Part shown: positions 45,788 through 60,623 of the stretch, in pieces
Position numbering within the stretch: the stretch's first letter is position 1
Layout of the letters: every line of letters begins with the position of its first letter
Assembly: GCA_936432065.2 (NCBI GenBank)
Contig: OW386285.2
Location: forward strand, 35,209,920-35,273,919
DNA: 64,000 nucleotides
Origin: Rutpela maculata
Lineage: Eukaryota; Arthropoda; Insecta; Coleoptera; Cerambycidae
Direction of reading: 5' to 3'
Translations under genes and position numbers: made by a program
The notes under the pieces: generated by a model
What the model was told of the DNA's origin: nothing
Database searches by the model: none
The model's input: the letters and a program-made list of their open reading frames with translations, nothing else

Positions 45788-46248
45788 TTGATACACTCCG
45801 TAGATAAAAAGTGATAAGGTACATATATTTATGACGACGTTTGCCATTAATACTAAAATTTGTAGGTGTGTAAAATGTATTCCATAAATCTACTGTTTAT
45901 GATGAACGCCACATATATATTTAATGCATGTGTGTGTGATCTATCAGTAGAAATACGAATTTCCCTTAATATAATTATATTTAATAAAAAAATAAGTGTA
46001 TCTGCTTGTAGTTCATAACATTTTAGCTAAAATTTAGATATAATTTTAAATTAATAATCACAGATTACGTTATACGTATCTGTAGAAAATTTGTTACATA
46101 TTTGATAATTTGAAATTATGTCAATCTTTTAGAAAACTTTTATGTACGGTAAGTAGTTACGCCCATTTATTACAAGCTTTTATTTAACGTGCTTTGTATG
46201 TATGTTAGTTAGTACGTTTGGTTTAAATCCTGCAATTCAATTTTGAAA
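45788..46248. repeat. Direct repeat D, copy 2 (about 460 bp)
   Basis: Second copy of 41055-41525, in the same orientation, with numerous substitutions. It lies exactly between R6 and the R7 segment, as copy 1 lies just before R3, which points to a shared ancestral arrangement of D followed by R. Confidence 0.85.
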
Positions 46249-46782
46249 CATAGGCCTCATTTTTTTTTATATTAGCCTCTATCCACCCCCGTCCTATTAT
46301 TAAAGGGAGTAGAAAATAAAATTGGGATTTAGTGTGTATATAAGAACCAAGAGCCTTAAAATGTTTTTGGCATTAGCCACTTCCTCTACCACCTCCGTTA
46401 CCACTCATACATTCATACTCCATTATTAAACGAGGTAAAAAAATAAAATTGTGATTTAGTGTGTGTACAAGAGCCAAAGGCCTCAAAGAATTTTTTTGGT
46501 ATTAGCCATACCCTCTACTACCCCCATCGCCACCTTCACCTTAATATTAAACAGGGTAGAAAATAAAATTTTGTCAATCCAAAGAACCAAGGCCCTCAAA
46601 AAATTTTGGCATTAATCACCCCCTCTAATACACCAACCACCGTGTGACATCGTTTTTTTAATATTTTATTAATATTATTATTATTTTTAATGCCTTATAT
46701 ATTATTAAATTTCTTTCGTTGTAAGAGACTTCGATAGGAAATCTGGATGTGGAAGTAGTGATTCCTTCGGCAGTAGTTTTTA
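46249..46782 (-). repeat. R-family repeat, copy R7 (partial, duplicate of R6)
   Basis: Interior units and the reversed head (ATGTGGAAGTAGTGATTCC, GGCAGTAG) of an R copy, closely paralleling the distal part of R6. The R end with ACTTCCAC is absent because the duplication began inside R6. Confidence 0.75.
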
Positions 46783-46809
46783 ATTTTTATTACAATTAAT
46801 ATTAGTTTC

Positions 46810-47407
46810 CAGTGGCGGCTGATGAAATTTCAATATTTTTTTTCTCGTCTATGGCGCATGGGACCCATACGAAATTTGGGAAATAACATCTAGAGAAGCA
46901 GATTTTGAAAAAGCAGTTTGCGAAAAAATTTTTGAAAATTCGTTAGCCTCCCCTGGGTCTAGGGACCCCTGTTTATTTTTATTTTTTTTTTGTCATATGC
47001 ATTTGACTTTTCATAAAAATACAACAACAGATTTTGGAGTTTATGAAAATATTTTCATTACTAACTGAGATATAACGAATTGAAATATTGTAATTTGTTA
47101 AATTGTAAATTACAAAATTTCAGTTCATTGTATTTCAGTTAGTAATGAAAATATTTTCACAAACTCCAAAATCTATTGTATTTTTATGAAAAGTCAAATG
47201 CATATGAAAAAAAAATAAAAATAAACAGGAGTCCCTAGACCCAGGGGAGGCTAACGAATTTTCAAAAATTTTTTCGCAAACTGCTTTTTCAACATTTTTT
47301 AGGGGTCATTAGAGAAGTGCTTCTCTAGATGTTATTTCCCAAATTTCGTATGGGTCCCATGCGCCACACACGAGAAAAAAATATTGAAATATCACCAGCC
47401 GCCACTG
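46810..47407. mobile_element. hAT-type hairpin MITE, 598 bp, with 8-bp target duplication
   Basis: Ends read CAGTGGCGGCTGATGAAATT and its near-perfect inverse. The arms (about 46810-47070 and 47140-47407) pair almost throughout, sharing CGCATGGGACCCATACGAAA, AAATAACATCTAGAGAAGC and GGTCTAGGGACCCCTG-type wording. TTAGTTTC stands on both sides (46802-46809 and 47408-47415). CAGTG-type tips and 8-bp duplications are the mark of hAT elements. No transposase is present. The right arm has about 23 extra bases (about 47298-47322). The empty site is preserved in segment E copy 1 at about 45640-45655. Confidence 0.88.
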
Positions 47408-47461
47408 TTAGTTTCTATTCATATTCTAGTCACGTTTCTTTTTAAATTAAAATAAGTATTT

Positions 47462-50400
47462 CAAAGATGTTTCTGTCATAATTTCTTTGCCTTTTATTCT
47501 AAAAAAATAGTTTAAAAAAATTATTTGAAAGACTAATTTATTAATAGTCTAAGGAGAAAAAAATTTTTCTCTACGACTTGATGGTATTCCAAAACAATTG
47601 CGACTCAATTTTCAAATTTGTTATTGTACTTTAGGCGTTGTTATAAGCATTTCTACTTGAAATTTGATATGACGTTAATTAGTTCCACTAGAAGCACATT
47701 TTTTTAAGTTATCTGGTATCGTAACAGAAAACCAGACTGTTGGTTAAGAAATTGCGAAGAAAATTGGAACTGTGCCATCTTTTTCGTAAATAACAAAACA
47801 ATTAAGATCGATCTTTTTTAAACAGTTGACAATAACTTAAGTGATAATATATATGATTTAATGAAACTTTCGAAAAATATGATTCTAGGGAAACAAAATA
47901 CCTAATTTTCAGTCAAAATGTAAATATTTTTAAACATTTCTGTTAATACCACTAAAAAGTACAAAAAACCCATATTCTAAAAATAATTATGTTGTTCGGC
48001 GACTTAATGTACTTAAACAATTGCGATTTTTAGGCACTATTATACATTTTTTTATTTTAAATTAGACATTTATTATTATTATTATTGTTATTTTCGTGAA
48101 TTGCTTAAGGATAATTGATCGTAATTGTTTTTAATTTCCGCAACTTAACAATTTGAGTAAGAATATTTTAGTTTTGTTCGCAATTTCATAACGAACAATC
48201 TGTTTTCAATATATTGGGAATTTTTGTTTAAAACCAGAGATATTTTAGAACAACTGCGAAAAACACAGTATGACACCTTTTGAAAAAATACTGTAGGTAT
48301 TGTACAATCGGCAAATAAAAATTGCCCAAAGTAGATCATGTTTTTACGATTAAAGAAATTAAAGAAATAAAAAGACATGTATTTCTCGAAAAAGGCAGAT
48401 AGAAAATTGCATTTACTGCAATGTATACATAAGTTTCATTGACTTTTATTACAGACTTTTTTCGGTTGATCTTTGAATATGAATGCGGAGGAAGCAATTA
48501 TGTTGCCTAATTATTTCTAGCACGACTAATAAAAATATGAAGGGGATCCAATATTTGACACCTTAAGCCAAAAATGTATAAATATTTAAAAACAGCGCCG
48601 CTACTCGACTGTGCTACCAATATTAAAATATTAAAATTATGTGTTTTAAATATGGCAGAAAATTTTAAAAGTTGTTAATTTCAACTCAACATGTGGCAGG
48701 TCATAAAGTCATCATTAGCTCTGCAAATGGTTTGGGCTTGAAAATGAAATGCAGGTCATTTTATCCCTCGACAACCTTTAATGGATCTAAATGCAAAGCA
48801 ATCGGATTCACAACAAAAAAGATCCTATTTTAAGTGAATATGATACTATAAATATATTAAATCGTACCTCTGAAATAAAAGAAGTAGGTGGCAGCTTGAA
48901 AAATAATTTTAGCTACCGAGCAGGAGGTGTTGGTCAAGTATTCGTAATATAAACATCACCCCCATTGGTTGTTTATTTTATTATTCACTGAAACGTAAAT
49001 TGTTGACACAAAAAATCGTACTAGTAAATTCAAAACATTAACTTTTACTACAAGCTGCCATATATTACTTATATTGCTACAAAATTACCTATGGAAACAA
49101 AAAAGAAGTTTTAGGTAAATATATAGGGTGTCTCACTTAAAATTCCTGGTGCCATTTTATTGATAACTAAAAGAGATATTTGAATTCTGTTGGAAGTATT
49201 CATCAAAATATATAAATGACTCCAGTTTTTAATAAAAACGATCTCTCTACAAATTAAGATATAGATAAAGTTGTGATGCAAAGCAATTTTTAAGGACTTA
49301 ATGGATTTCCCTTTAATAATACATTCAACCGTACAAATAAAAAAATTACATAATTTATATTTATTTGACATAATCTTATTTTAAACTTATCGAGAAGATA
49401 TTTATTATTTATTGTATTTCTATAATATCGACGTTATTTTTATAAGTTTGGTTTAATAGTTTATTACATCTTTTGGGTGAAATACTTGAAAATAAATAAT
49501 TTTTGTAGATCAAAGGAAATAAGTTTAACAATAATGGGTAACCTGAGATCTGTTTTTAATGATACCAAAAACTAATCTTTCATGGAAAGCGTAGAGGAAA
49601 ATGGATCATGCTGTAGTTTGAGACTTCCTATCCCGAAATGGATAAGGAAGCGTCGACTAAACGGTATACAAAATCAAAAACTAGATTCTTATGCAGAATT
49701 TTCTATCGGATTCAAATTTCAACGGTTTATATGGAATTGCAAAAATAGAACAAAAAGTATTTGTCTGCAAAAACCGCAAAAAATATGAAAATATGTATGC
49801 AATTATCTTTTTAGTTCTTACTCAATATTGCCATTAAAAATATCAAACGTATATTTCAATAAAACAGCATTCAAACTGTTTTTTAGCTGTAGCCACACTA
49901 AAAGTGAACCTTACATGAAGTTTTATAGTAAATATTTAGAGTTGACTTTTCTATTTAATGATTGATTTTAATTGCCTTCAAGTAAATATATCCCATGCAC
50001 TAAGATTCTTTTACATTGTACGTGTCATTAGTTAGTGCGTTTTATTAGGCTTCTTAAATTATTGTTTCAGACAGCTTCATAGAAAACATAGTTCCAATAA
50101 TGATGAAAAAAGAACCAAATCCTGAAAGTTTCAATTTACATTCATTTCGTAAGACTTACAAAATGCTGTATTTATTATCGTTGCAGTAGTGCAGCAAAAC
50201 CGCAATGCAAACGAATTTATGTAAACAATTATGAATAATGGCACGTCGTATTTTTGTGTGCTTCTTCAAAAACTTAATAAAATTTTGTTCTGAAATTATA
50301 ATGAAACAGTTCGTACAAAAGTAATATAAAACGCCTCTAGCGATCACTCTGTATGATGGATATGGTCCAATTTCAATCAAGTATTCTGCTATTACATCAA

Positions 50401-51354
50401 ATAAGGATCATAATGCATTTGTAGTTTTTCTATAATTTTTTTTTTTCATTTGGGCAATAATAAAAATTTATTAATATAGTTAAATTTATTTTGAGAAAAA
50501 TCATAAAACATTATTTCTTATTATTTAGTCTCATATAATGTTATTTTTCAATTTGTTCACGACATATAAAATCTTGTCATTAGCAAACATTTTTGACTTA
50601 GTGAAAATTTCACTTTCCTTGAAACCAAAGTGTTACTTAAAATTTCTTTAAGAAAAATACGTACTTATATATCTGCTTTCTATTTAAAAAATAAGTCAGT
50701 CTTCAGTTAGTCAAATCTTTCTCGTTATTATTAGACACTTTACGAGTACCTAGGTAAAATTTTATTACGGTCGCTCGGTTAAATTCTGTAAAAATAGCGC
50801 GAAAATGATAATATCTACAGTTTATTCCCAATGATTCATTTTCAGGTAGTTAGTTTCAAAATTTAGAACACGTAATGAAAACAGATTATATGCACTTTAT
50901 ATATTATTTTGTGTTTGTACATTTTAGCATGTTTTATCAAGTATGCTTTCTTTTCATGTTTGATTTAATAAATACGCACTTAGTTATTGTTAATTTTTTA
51001 AATTCTCTTAATATTATACAGTATGTCCACCGATTAAATTCGGAAGAAAGGAAACTTTTTATCTGCAGATAATTTTTTTAACGAAAAGCAAGAAATTTAT
51101 ATTAATTATAAGAAAATGGATCAAATAAAAACTTTTTATTTTCATGCTCATACTAGGCTTTCAGAAACAATAAGATCATAATCCGTAAAAGTAATTATAA
51201 TCTGCACGAGTAGTACAACCACACCAAATTTATCCAATATTCAATTCTATCCAATATATGCTTTACTAAAAGATAAATATGAAAGATTTTGAGAAATTGC
51301 TTAAAAGAAAAAGTGAAAACATAACAGCACCTATTAAAAATTTCACTGGAAGAT
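47462..51354. other. About 3.9 kb AT-rich DNA with no recognised gene
   Basis: Short frames (48145-48378 minus, 49111-49371 minus, 49582-49788 plus, 50156-50380 minus, 50875-51072 plus) show no motif. Repeat edges of the type TATAGGGTGTCTCACTT (about 49120) and ATCACTCTGTATG (about 50344) suggest decayed MITE ends. I can define nothing further. Confidence 0.45.
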
Positions 51355-51480
51355 CATTATACTCTTCGCAACTAGGAAAACGTTGGTGACTGAATTCTGA
51401 ACGACTTTCAAAATGTCCATCCGTCCGTCCGTCTGTCTGTCGGTATGTCTGTCCGTCACGTTTCCTTTAAGCATGGTAAC
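51355..51480 (+). repeat. CCGTCCGT-type repeat, truncated copy
   Basis: ATTATACTCTTCGCAA (51356), then GAATTCTGAACGACTTTCAA, AATGTCCATCCGTCCGTCCG, GTCTGTCTG and CGTCACGTTTCC. The same order is found in longer form at 55738-56412. The middle and end are missing. Confidence 0.7.
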
Positions 51481-51971
51481 ATAAGAGTGAAAAGTCCGAT
51501 TGTATTTAATATTATTTTTCATTATATATATTTTTTGCTGTGCAAATTATGTAAGTATGGAAAACTATTATTAAGACCATAAGCAATATTCGTGATTTTT
51601 TTTCGGGCTGAGGCGATTTAATATCTTTTTGGAGTACTTAAAAATTTAATTTAGCAATTATAGAAAGTTAAAGAGCCAGAAAATGTCTTTGAATTTATCA
51701 AAGTAAATGCATCGGTCAAAAGAAATGACGAATATTGCTTGTGGTCTCAATAATAGTTTCCCATACATAGTTGCCCAGAAAAGTAGGATAACATACAAAA
51801 AAAATGTATTGTTAATTTTTTTGTTAAAATAAAACTTAAAAATATTTAAAAAAACGATATGATTGTTTCAACGTATATTTTCACGTTTCGGCGAAGCGTT
51901 CGTTTTTTTTTTTTCAACTCTAATATACCGGATACCCACGAGATCAGTTACACCACAACATCTTTTATTTT

Positions 51972-52306
51972 TAAGGAATCACTACTTCCACATCCAAATT
52001 TCCCATCCAAGTCTCTTTAATCGAAAACATCTTGATATTATATTTGCACTCTTGTAAGCGAAACTAATCGCTCATAGAATTTTAATATAATATTTGAAAT
52101 CGTCGATAATATGTGAAGTCGTCAATTAAGTTAAACTGTTCGAATGAAAATGTGCGCACAAATAAAGTTACAGACAGAATAACAGATACAAAATTCTTTT
52201 TCTGTCAAATTTAAGTCTCGACGATTCATTGCATTCTAAACTTATTTCAACAAAAAAAAAAATGTGTTTTTTTACGATCACTATAATAGTAATACTTTTC
52301 GATTGA
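51972..52306 (+). repeat. R-family repeat, copy R8 (short, deleted interior)
   Basis: AAGGAATCACTACTTCCACATCC at the head, AGTTACAGACAGAATAACAG in the middle and a degraded tail near 52300. The minisatellite units are gone, leaving about 335 bp. Confidence 0.65.
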
Positions 52307-52361
52307 CTAGTGCGGGCACTTACTAGGTATTATAAACTTAAATACGACTTTCATTTTTCCT

Positions 52362-52571
52362 GTGCAACCGTTGAACCGTTCGCATCATGTCTTTCTCAAA
52401 AAGAATACCCGAGCCAAAACTTTTGAACTTCATTGCACCTCAGCTTGTGAAATGTACAATGGTGTAGATTGTACTAATTGTAAACCTGCGGAAGATTTAA
52501 TAGATACTAACGAAACAAATGAAACTTTGGAAGTTGACGAAACAAATTCATTTGATGAGTCTTTACTATAA
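52362..52571 (+). pseudogene. Unidentified cysteine-containing, acidic-tailed frame
   Basis: Sixty-nine codons ending in a stop that is followed at once by AATAAA (52569-52576). It has CTSACEMYNGVDCTNCK (Cys-rich) then an acidic, Asn/Thr-rich end (NETNETLEVDETNSFDESLL). Composition differs from chance frames here and the polyadenylation hexamer is well placed, so it may be the 3' end of a gene or transposon ORF. It resembles the Cys-rich tails of some transposon proteins, but this is a weak guess. Confidence 0.3.
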
Positions 52572-55409
<2,838 letters not shown>

Positions 55410-55737
55410 TTTTTCAAAAACAACTTTTTTGGGTTCCTGGGACCTCAAAACGTAAAGATTTGATGTTATCTCAATTTTCGATTTTGGACTAATTGTAGTA
55501 ACCTCCCACAATTTTATTGTGGGGAGGTTAAAAAGTGTCAGGTTTCTTCGAATGTACTATTCAGTGTCTTAATGTTTGTGAAAATGAATTAAATCTACGC
55601 CCCATGTCCAATGTTTTAACTCCCCATCAAGAAACTACATTAGATGCGTTGACTATTTATGTTTATCTTATAAACCTAGAACGCAGGAAAAATGTCACTA
55701 TATTCTTATCTTTTTTCTTAAGGAGGCACCCTGTTAT

Positions 55738-56412
55738 TATACTCTTCGCAAATACGAAAACGAAGCGTTTATTGCATTTGATCGGCACATTTCTAAAACC
55801 GTAAATATCGCTCGCAGACAAAAAATTTTCATATCATTGTGTTAGTGAACGAATTCTGAACAACTTTCAAAATGTCCGTCCATCTGTCCGTCCGTCCGCC
55901 CGTCTGTCCGTCCGTCTGTCTGTCCGTCCGTCCGTCTGTCCGTCCGTCACTTTTCTTGTAAGCATGATAACTCACGATAACCTATTGTTTTTGAACAAAA
56001 TCGATCGGTAAATAAAAATGTTATTAATGATTTAAATTTGAGAAAAAAATTCTTGATTTTTATGTATTTATAATTGAATAGAAATCTGGTGGAATGATAT
56101 TTCATTTTAATATCTAAATAATTATATATTTTACAAATATACATTTCATAATGTAATATACAACCTTGAAAATATGATTTTAGCTCGTGTCTTATGTAAA
56201 AATTTACATTTTTTTACGTGTAAGGTGGTGGTATAGTTCTTACGCTTTTTACTCGGAATCCAAGGGTCCCGGGTTCGAAACCTAAATGGGGTTGGTATGG
56301 TGTTTTTTTATTTTTACTTTATTTTACACTGAGTCTTTTACCAACTAAGTTCGTACTATAAAATTAAAAATGTATAAAGCTAACATTATTTACAAAAAAA
56401 CTGCGAAGAGTA
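55738..56412 (+). repeat. CCGTCCGT-type repeat with terminal inverted repeats
   Basis: The left tip ATTATACTCTTCGCAAATAC returns inverted as CTGCGAAGAGTATCCTATAG at about 56400-56420. The interior has GAATTCTGAACAACTTTCAA and an imperfect (CCGT/CTGT)n tract at 55874-55948, then AT-rich DNA and a tRNA-like segment at 56218-56300. A truncated relative lies at 51355-51480. The class is unknown. Confidence 0.65.
56218..56300 (+). other. tRNA-like segment (A and B boxes)
   Basis: GGTGGTATAGTTCTTACGC (A-box-like) and GGGTTCGAAACC (a perfect B box) are about 45 bp apart. No complete acceptor stem or convincing cloverleaf is seen, so it is a SINE-type or captured tRNA remnant rather than a tRNA gene. 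Confidence 0.55.
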
Positions 56413-56420
56413 TCCTATAG

Positions 56421-57476
56421 AATGTGTAACAATTATATAAAAAGTTCAGTGAACAGGCGTGTGAGTGAGCAGTACGTTTTTAACTTGTTTTCTTTCTATC
56501 GTGTTATAATGCATAAATATTTCTTTCAAAATTTACTAAGAACTTCTAGAGGGTGCTACAGAGACTTGAATTTTGCGTTAGTTTAAAAAAATTATAAATT
56601 CATTTCACAAAATTATTTTATTTAAATAGCGTTGTAATACATTTATTACCTAAATAATACTAATTTTAGCAGAGAAATTACAAAACACTTCCACTTCACT
56701 AAAGATAAGTGTCCGAGTATTTTTTGCATAAATTCTCCACAATTATCAATAAATACTATTTTGGCTCTTTATTGAAACTGTGCAATATGTGCAGTGTCAT
56801 TCACAACTCTCATGACTCGAACCATGTCCTTAATTATGTGGCATCATTCATTTTGTTCTTATTTCTCAGCAGCTGTCTCTACACTAGACACACTTGCAAT
56901 TATGAAAATCTAAGTGTGTTGCTTGATATAAAAGTCTTTCAACTCCAATTCATGCATTTTCCACTCCTTCATTCTGCAAGACCTTTATCTTATCAAGAGT
57001 GACTTACTTGATCATCGAAGAAAGCTAAAGCTACCAGTGCTCTGACATATATCATAGATGTTCTAGAGTTTGCATTCTTCGAGTGCATTCTAGTCTCGAA
57101 ACAAATAAATCTTCGATCAGTTTCCATCCTAAAGAATTAGAGGAACAGACGGTTGAAAGTCTGTTTTCAAAGACCCGTAATCTTACTAAAAACGGATGTT
57201 TTAGCCCGTTTGGGGGTTCGCAAATTTTTTATTGATTTGTAGCCTTAATGATACCTTATGATGAGACAATCATAAAAAAATTGAAGTTGAAGAAAGGTTT
57301 CAAATATATAGAGGGACAAAGTGATCAAAATCGACTCACATAGCACAGTGAGTGAAGATGATAATCCAATGAAAAGTATCAATTTCTTTATAAAATCTCT
57401 GGTTCTTTTCTATCTTTTTCTCTTTTCTTTTTCTTTAACTACCTCTCGTCAATTCGATGCGCTTATAACTATTATT
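56421..57476. other. DNA with no recognised gene
   Basis: The 97-codon frame at 56709-57002 has no motif I recognise. Nothing else was found. Confidence 0.4.
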
Positions 57477-58212
57477 ACTTCCACGTCCAGTGGAAGTATA
57501 GTAACGACAAAAAAATTTAAAAAACTTTTTATTGTCCAAATAGGCTTAAAATGTCATGAAACGTCGAGATTTTAAGTTTGAGCGAAAAAAAAATTTCTGT
57601 CTGTCTGTCGGTCTGTCTGTCTGTCGGTCTGTCTGTCGGTCTGTCTGTCTGTAACTTTTTTTTGTGCGCACGTTTACTCTGAAACCGTTTAAGATATTGA
57701 CTTGAAATTTGGTACACATATGTACTTTAACGAGATCTAGAAGTAGATTATATTTTCAACTTGTTCCGTCGAAGGGTTGGGGGGTAAATTGGGGTAAATT
57801 TGGGGTAAATGGGTAAATTAAGCAGGTAGGAGTCCATGAAATTGGTATTTAGTATATACAAGAGAAGCTGAGGTCTCAAAAAAATTTTTGGCATTAGCCA
57901 CCTCTATTACCACCCCCACCTCCTTATTAAAGGGGATGAAAAAAAAAATGTGATTTAGTGCATGTACAGGAATCAGAAACCTCAAAATATTTTTTTACTT
58001 CATCCACCCCCCACTACCACCCCCCTATCACCACCCCCACCCCACTACCGATGTGGGGTATCGTTTTATGGGTTTTTGGGGTAGAGGATTTCAAATATTA
58101 TATTATTAAAGTTCCATAAACAATTATTTCCACATACAAAGTTTTTTCGTTGTGAGTGACTCGGATAGAGAATCTGGATGTGGAAGTAGTGATTCCTTAG
58201 GCAGCGGTTTTT
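57477..58212 (-). repeat. R-family repeat, copy R9 (full length)
   Basis: ACTTCCACGTCCAGTGGAAG at 57478 to ATCTGGATGTGGAAGTAGTG, TTCCTTAGGCAGCGG at about 58207. It is very similar to R1 but in opposite orientation, with a long CTGTCTGTCGGT tract at 57597-57652. Probably one of the youngest copies. Confidence 0.85.
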
Positions 58213-58501
58213 GGGAAGCGTATTTAAGGGAGGTCTTGGAGACGGTTATAAGTTATTTATTACGTTAATATTTTCGAATGCAGCTAAGTAATTGGCAAAA
58301 ATCAGATAAAGAATGTGTACATACAATGATGAGTCCCACAATAGACCTCTCTCTCTCTATGACTGCAGGCAAGGTGGAAGCAACAATTTAATTTACTTAA
58401 GCTAAAGCTCCATATCTTGACGTTGAATATACATTGCTCGATAACGAAGAACATTCAATTCATCACCTAAGCATCCAACTGCAGCTTATGTTAAATATGG
58501 T

Positions 58502-58732
58502 ATCACAATCAAAAAGCCATTGTTAATTAAAGCTTATGTGAAGTCTCGTTTTCGCAGCGGTAGGCATCACCATATATTCGTTCTTATAGATCAAGTTAAA
58601 AACGAAAGAGACTCGATTGAAGAATATATTTGTACATGTGAAAGTGGATCTCGAACTGTTGGTTGTTGCAGTTACGTTTTTTATAATACTACAATGAACT
58701 TCATTTTTTCAAAATTTTCCTTACTATCTTGA
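58502..58732 (+). pseudogene. SWIM-type zinc-finger transposase fragment
   Basis: AYVKSRFRSGRHHHIFVLID...EEYICTCESGSRTVGCCSYV: the CxC...CxH arrangement of SWIM fingers (here C-T-C then C-C-S-Y) preceded by a VKSRHRSS-like strand. This matches the C-terminal end of a transposase-like family with a SWIM finger (CxC...GARTVGCCSH). The final ligand histidine is tyrosine, so the finger is not intact. Upstream and downstream frames are decayed. No TIRs were found. Confidence 0.55.
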
Positions 58733-60195
58733 AGAAAGACACGAGAGGTAATTCCTGCCAGCCGTTTTCAATTATAAATTAATTATTGCGGAATGACAGT
58801 CATAGGTTCCAAAGAATGGCCCATTCTGTTTTACATTAACATAGTTATAGTTCCAAGCGGTGTGGTATCGGTTGATTGTGATATTTCCTATCATTCTCAG
58901 GCACGTACAATGACGTACACATCACTATGAGAGACACGAACATTTACTACACACATGACTAGTTCCTGTACATAAAGTAATTACACAAATATGGAATTAT
59001 GAAAATTTAACCTGGGAGCTTCGCTGTACATATTAAATTTATATCTGCATTATGACTATATTGATATTATTATCAGAAATTTGGCGTTCGTGAAGGGAAA
59101 GACCTTTTTGTGAAATTAATATGAAATATGATCTAATCCTAGTAAATTGTATAATGTCACGCATTTATTCAGAGATGATATAAATTAACACATTTAATTT
59201 ATTATAAAACACTTTACGTATTGTTCTTTGTTCTATAAAATTATTCAGTAGGGAAATATATCATATAATTTTGTGCCGTGGTTAAAATATACGTTTTGAA
59301 TAAATAATGGACTGCTTGAGGATATCAATAATACATGCAAATTACTTATAAATAATGAAAATACCTAGGAAATTGTTTCTGTGATGAATAAAAGTAAGTT
59401 GGGCTTAAATTAGGCAAATATCTGAATGTTTTTCTTAAACATATCAATAGTTTAAAGCACAAATACCGTATGTCCATATAATGAACTTTTCCAGGAATAC
59501 GAATAAAAAATGTTGCCTTCTCTGCAAAAGATATTGTGCAATATTAAAAAATAATAATCGGGTTCAATATACCTACAGTCTTAATGGCCGAGATTGTTGT
59601 ACCCACAACAAAACGTTTATTATGGAACTAATTATAGTAATAATTTAATTTTATCAATATATTTTGTGAACATGCAATAATTAAGCTTCCAGTAATTAGA
59701 TATGCTGTATATTAGACATTTAAATAAGTTAAAGAATTTTATTTACAAAACAAATCCAGTAAATATATTTTTTTTGTTTCTGGAACGTTTATGAAATTGA
59801 TTTGTTTACTAGAGGTTTTTTTAGGTTTCTAACGAAATATTTCAAAAGTTTTGTACTTGCTGCACGATGTTAACTACTTCAAAATAATTAATAATAAATT
59901 GATAATATGTTTCATAAATATATTTTTTTTTATATCTAAGAAAAATTTATGGAATATAACAAAAATATATTTCAATTGACATATTAGATGTATTCAGAAA
60001 TGTCTGATAATCATTTTCCTTTTTACTGTGAACAATTGGTAAGATTATAAATATTTTACAATCTTGGTAACTACCCTACAAAAGCGAGAACAGAAAATAC
60101 GCAAATCCTTATTATTTTTAATATAATTTTCAATACTTTAACTGACACATATTGTACGTTTAGACATACAATGTTTGTGCTTTGTTGGCAAATAG
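58733..60195. other. AT-rich DNA with no recognised feature
   Basis: No ORF or repeat boundary is supported up to the inverted repeat that starts at 60196. Confidence 0.5.
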
Positions 60196-60507
60196 TCCGG
60201 TCAATTTAGCCCTAAAAATTCCCAAGAAGCTGAAAATTTACATGAACGTTAGGGATCCCATTCTAATGCAGTTGTGAAAAGTCTCCATTGATCCCGTATG
60301 TGGAAATAATGTTACGCGAGTTCAAAGATCGCAAAAATGGGTTTTTTGGATTTTTTAGCGAAATGGTTAGTTTTATGATAAAAACAGCTTAGACAAAAAT
60401 TGTAGATCTTTCAATTCTCTACAAAAATTTTCCTTACAGTTTTTTTCCCTAAAATTCACCTTTTTTGAGAAAAAGCCATTCTAAAGTTATATTCTCCATA
60501 ATATGCA
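60196..60507. repeat. Left terminal inverted repeat of the 60-62.5 kb transposon
   Basis: It contains TTCCCAAGAAGCTGAAAATT, ATGGTTAGTTTTATGATAAA and AAAAAGCCATTCTAAAGTTA, all found inverted in 62181-62504. The left arm is shorter at its outer end by about 9-10 bases. Confidence 0.9.
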
Positions 60508-60623
60508 CACGTTTCCACGCCACCTATGAGGTAGTGTACTTGGCGCGTCTTTTTTAATGTGGTTTCCCCGGTAGGCCTAATCCACGATCTTTCTATTGAA
60601 GTCTAATATAATATTAGGTCTTC

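Noticed and set aside
48145..51072. Several 65-85-codon frames considered as small genes.
   Set aside because: No domain, no codon-usage signal and no neighbouring promoter or polyadenylation logic; the frequency is that expected of random AT-rich DNA.
56218..56300. Possible tRNA gene.
   Set aside because: A and B boxes are present, but no acceptor stem pairing or clear anticodon loop could be drawn.
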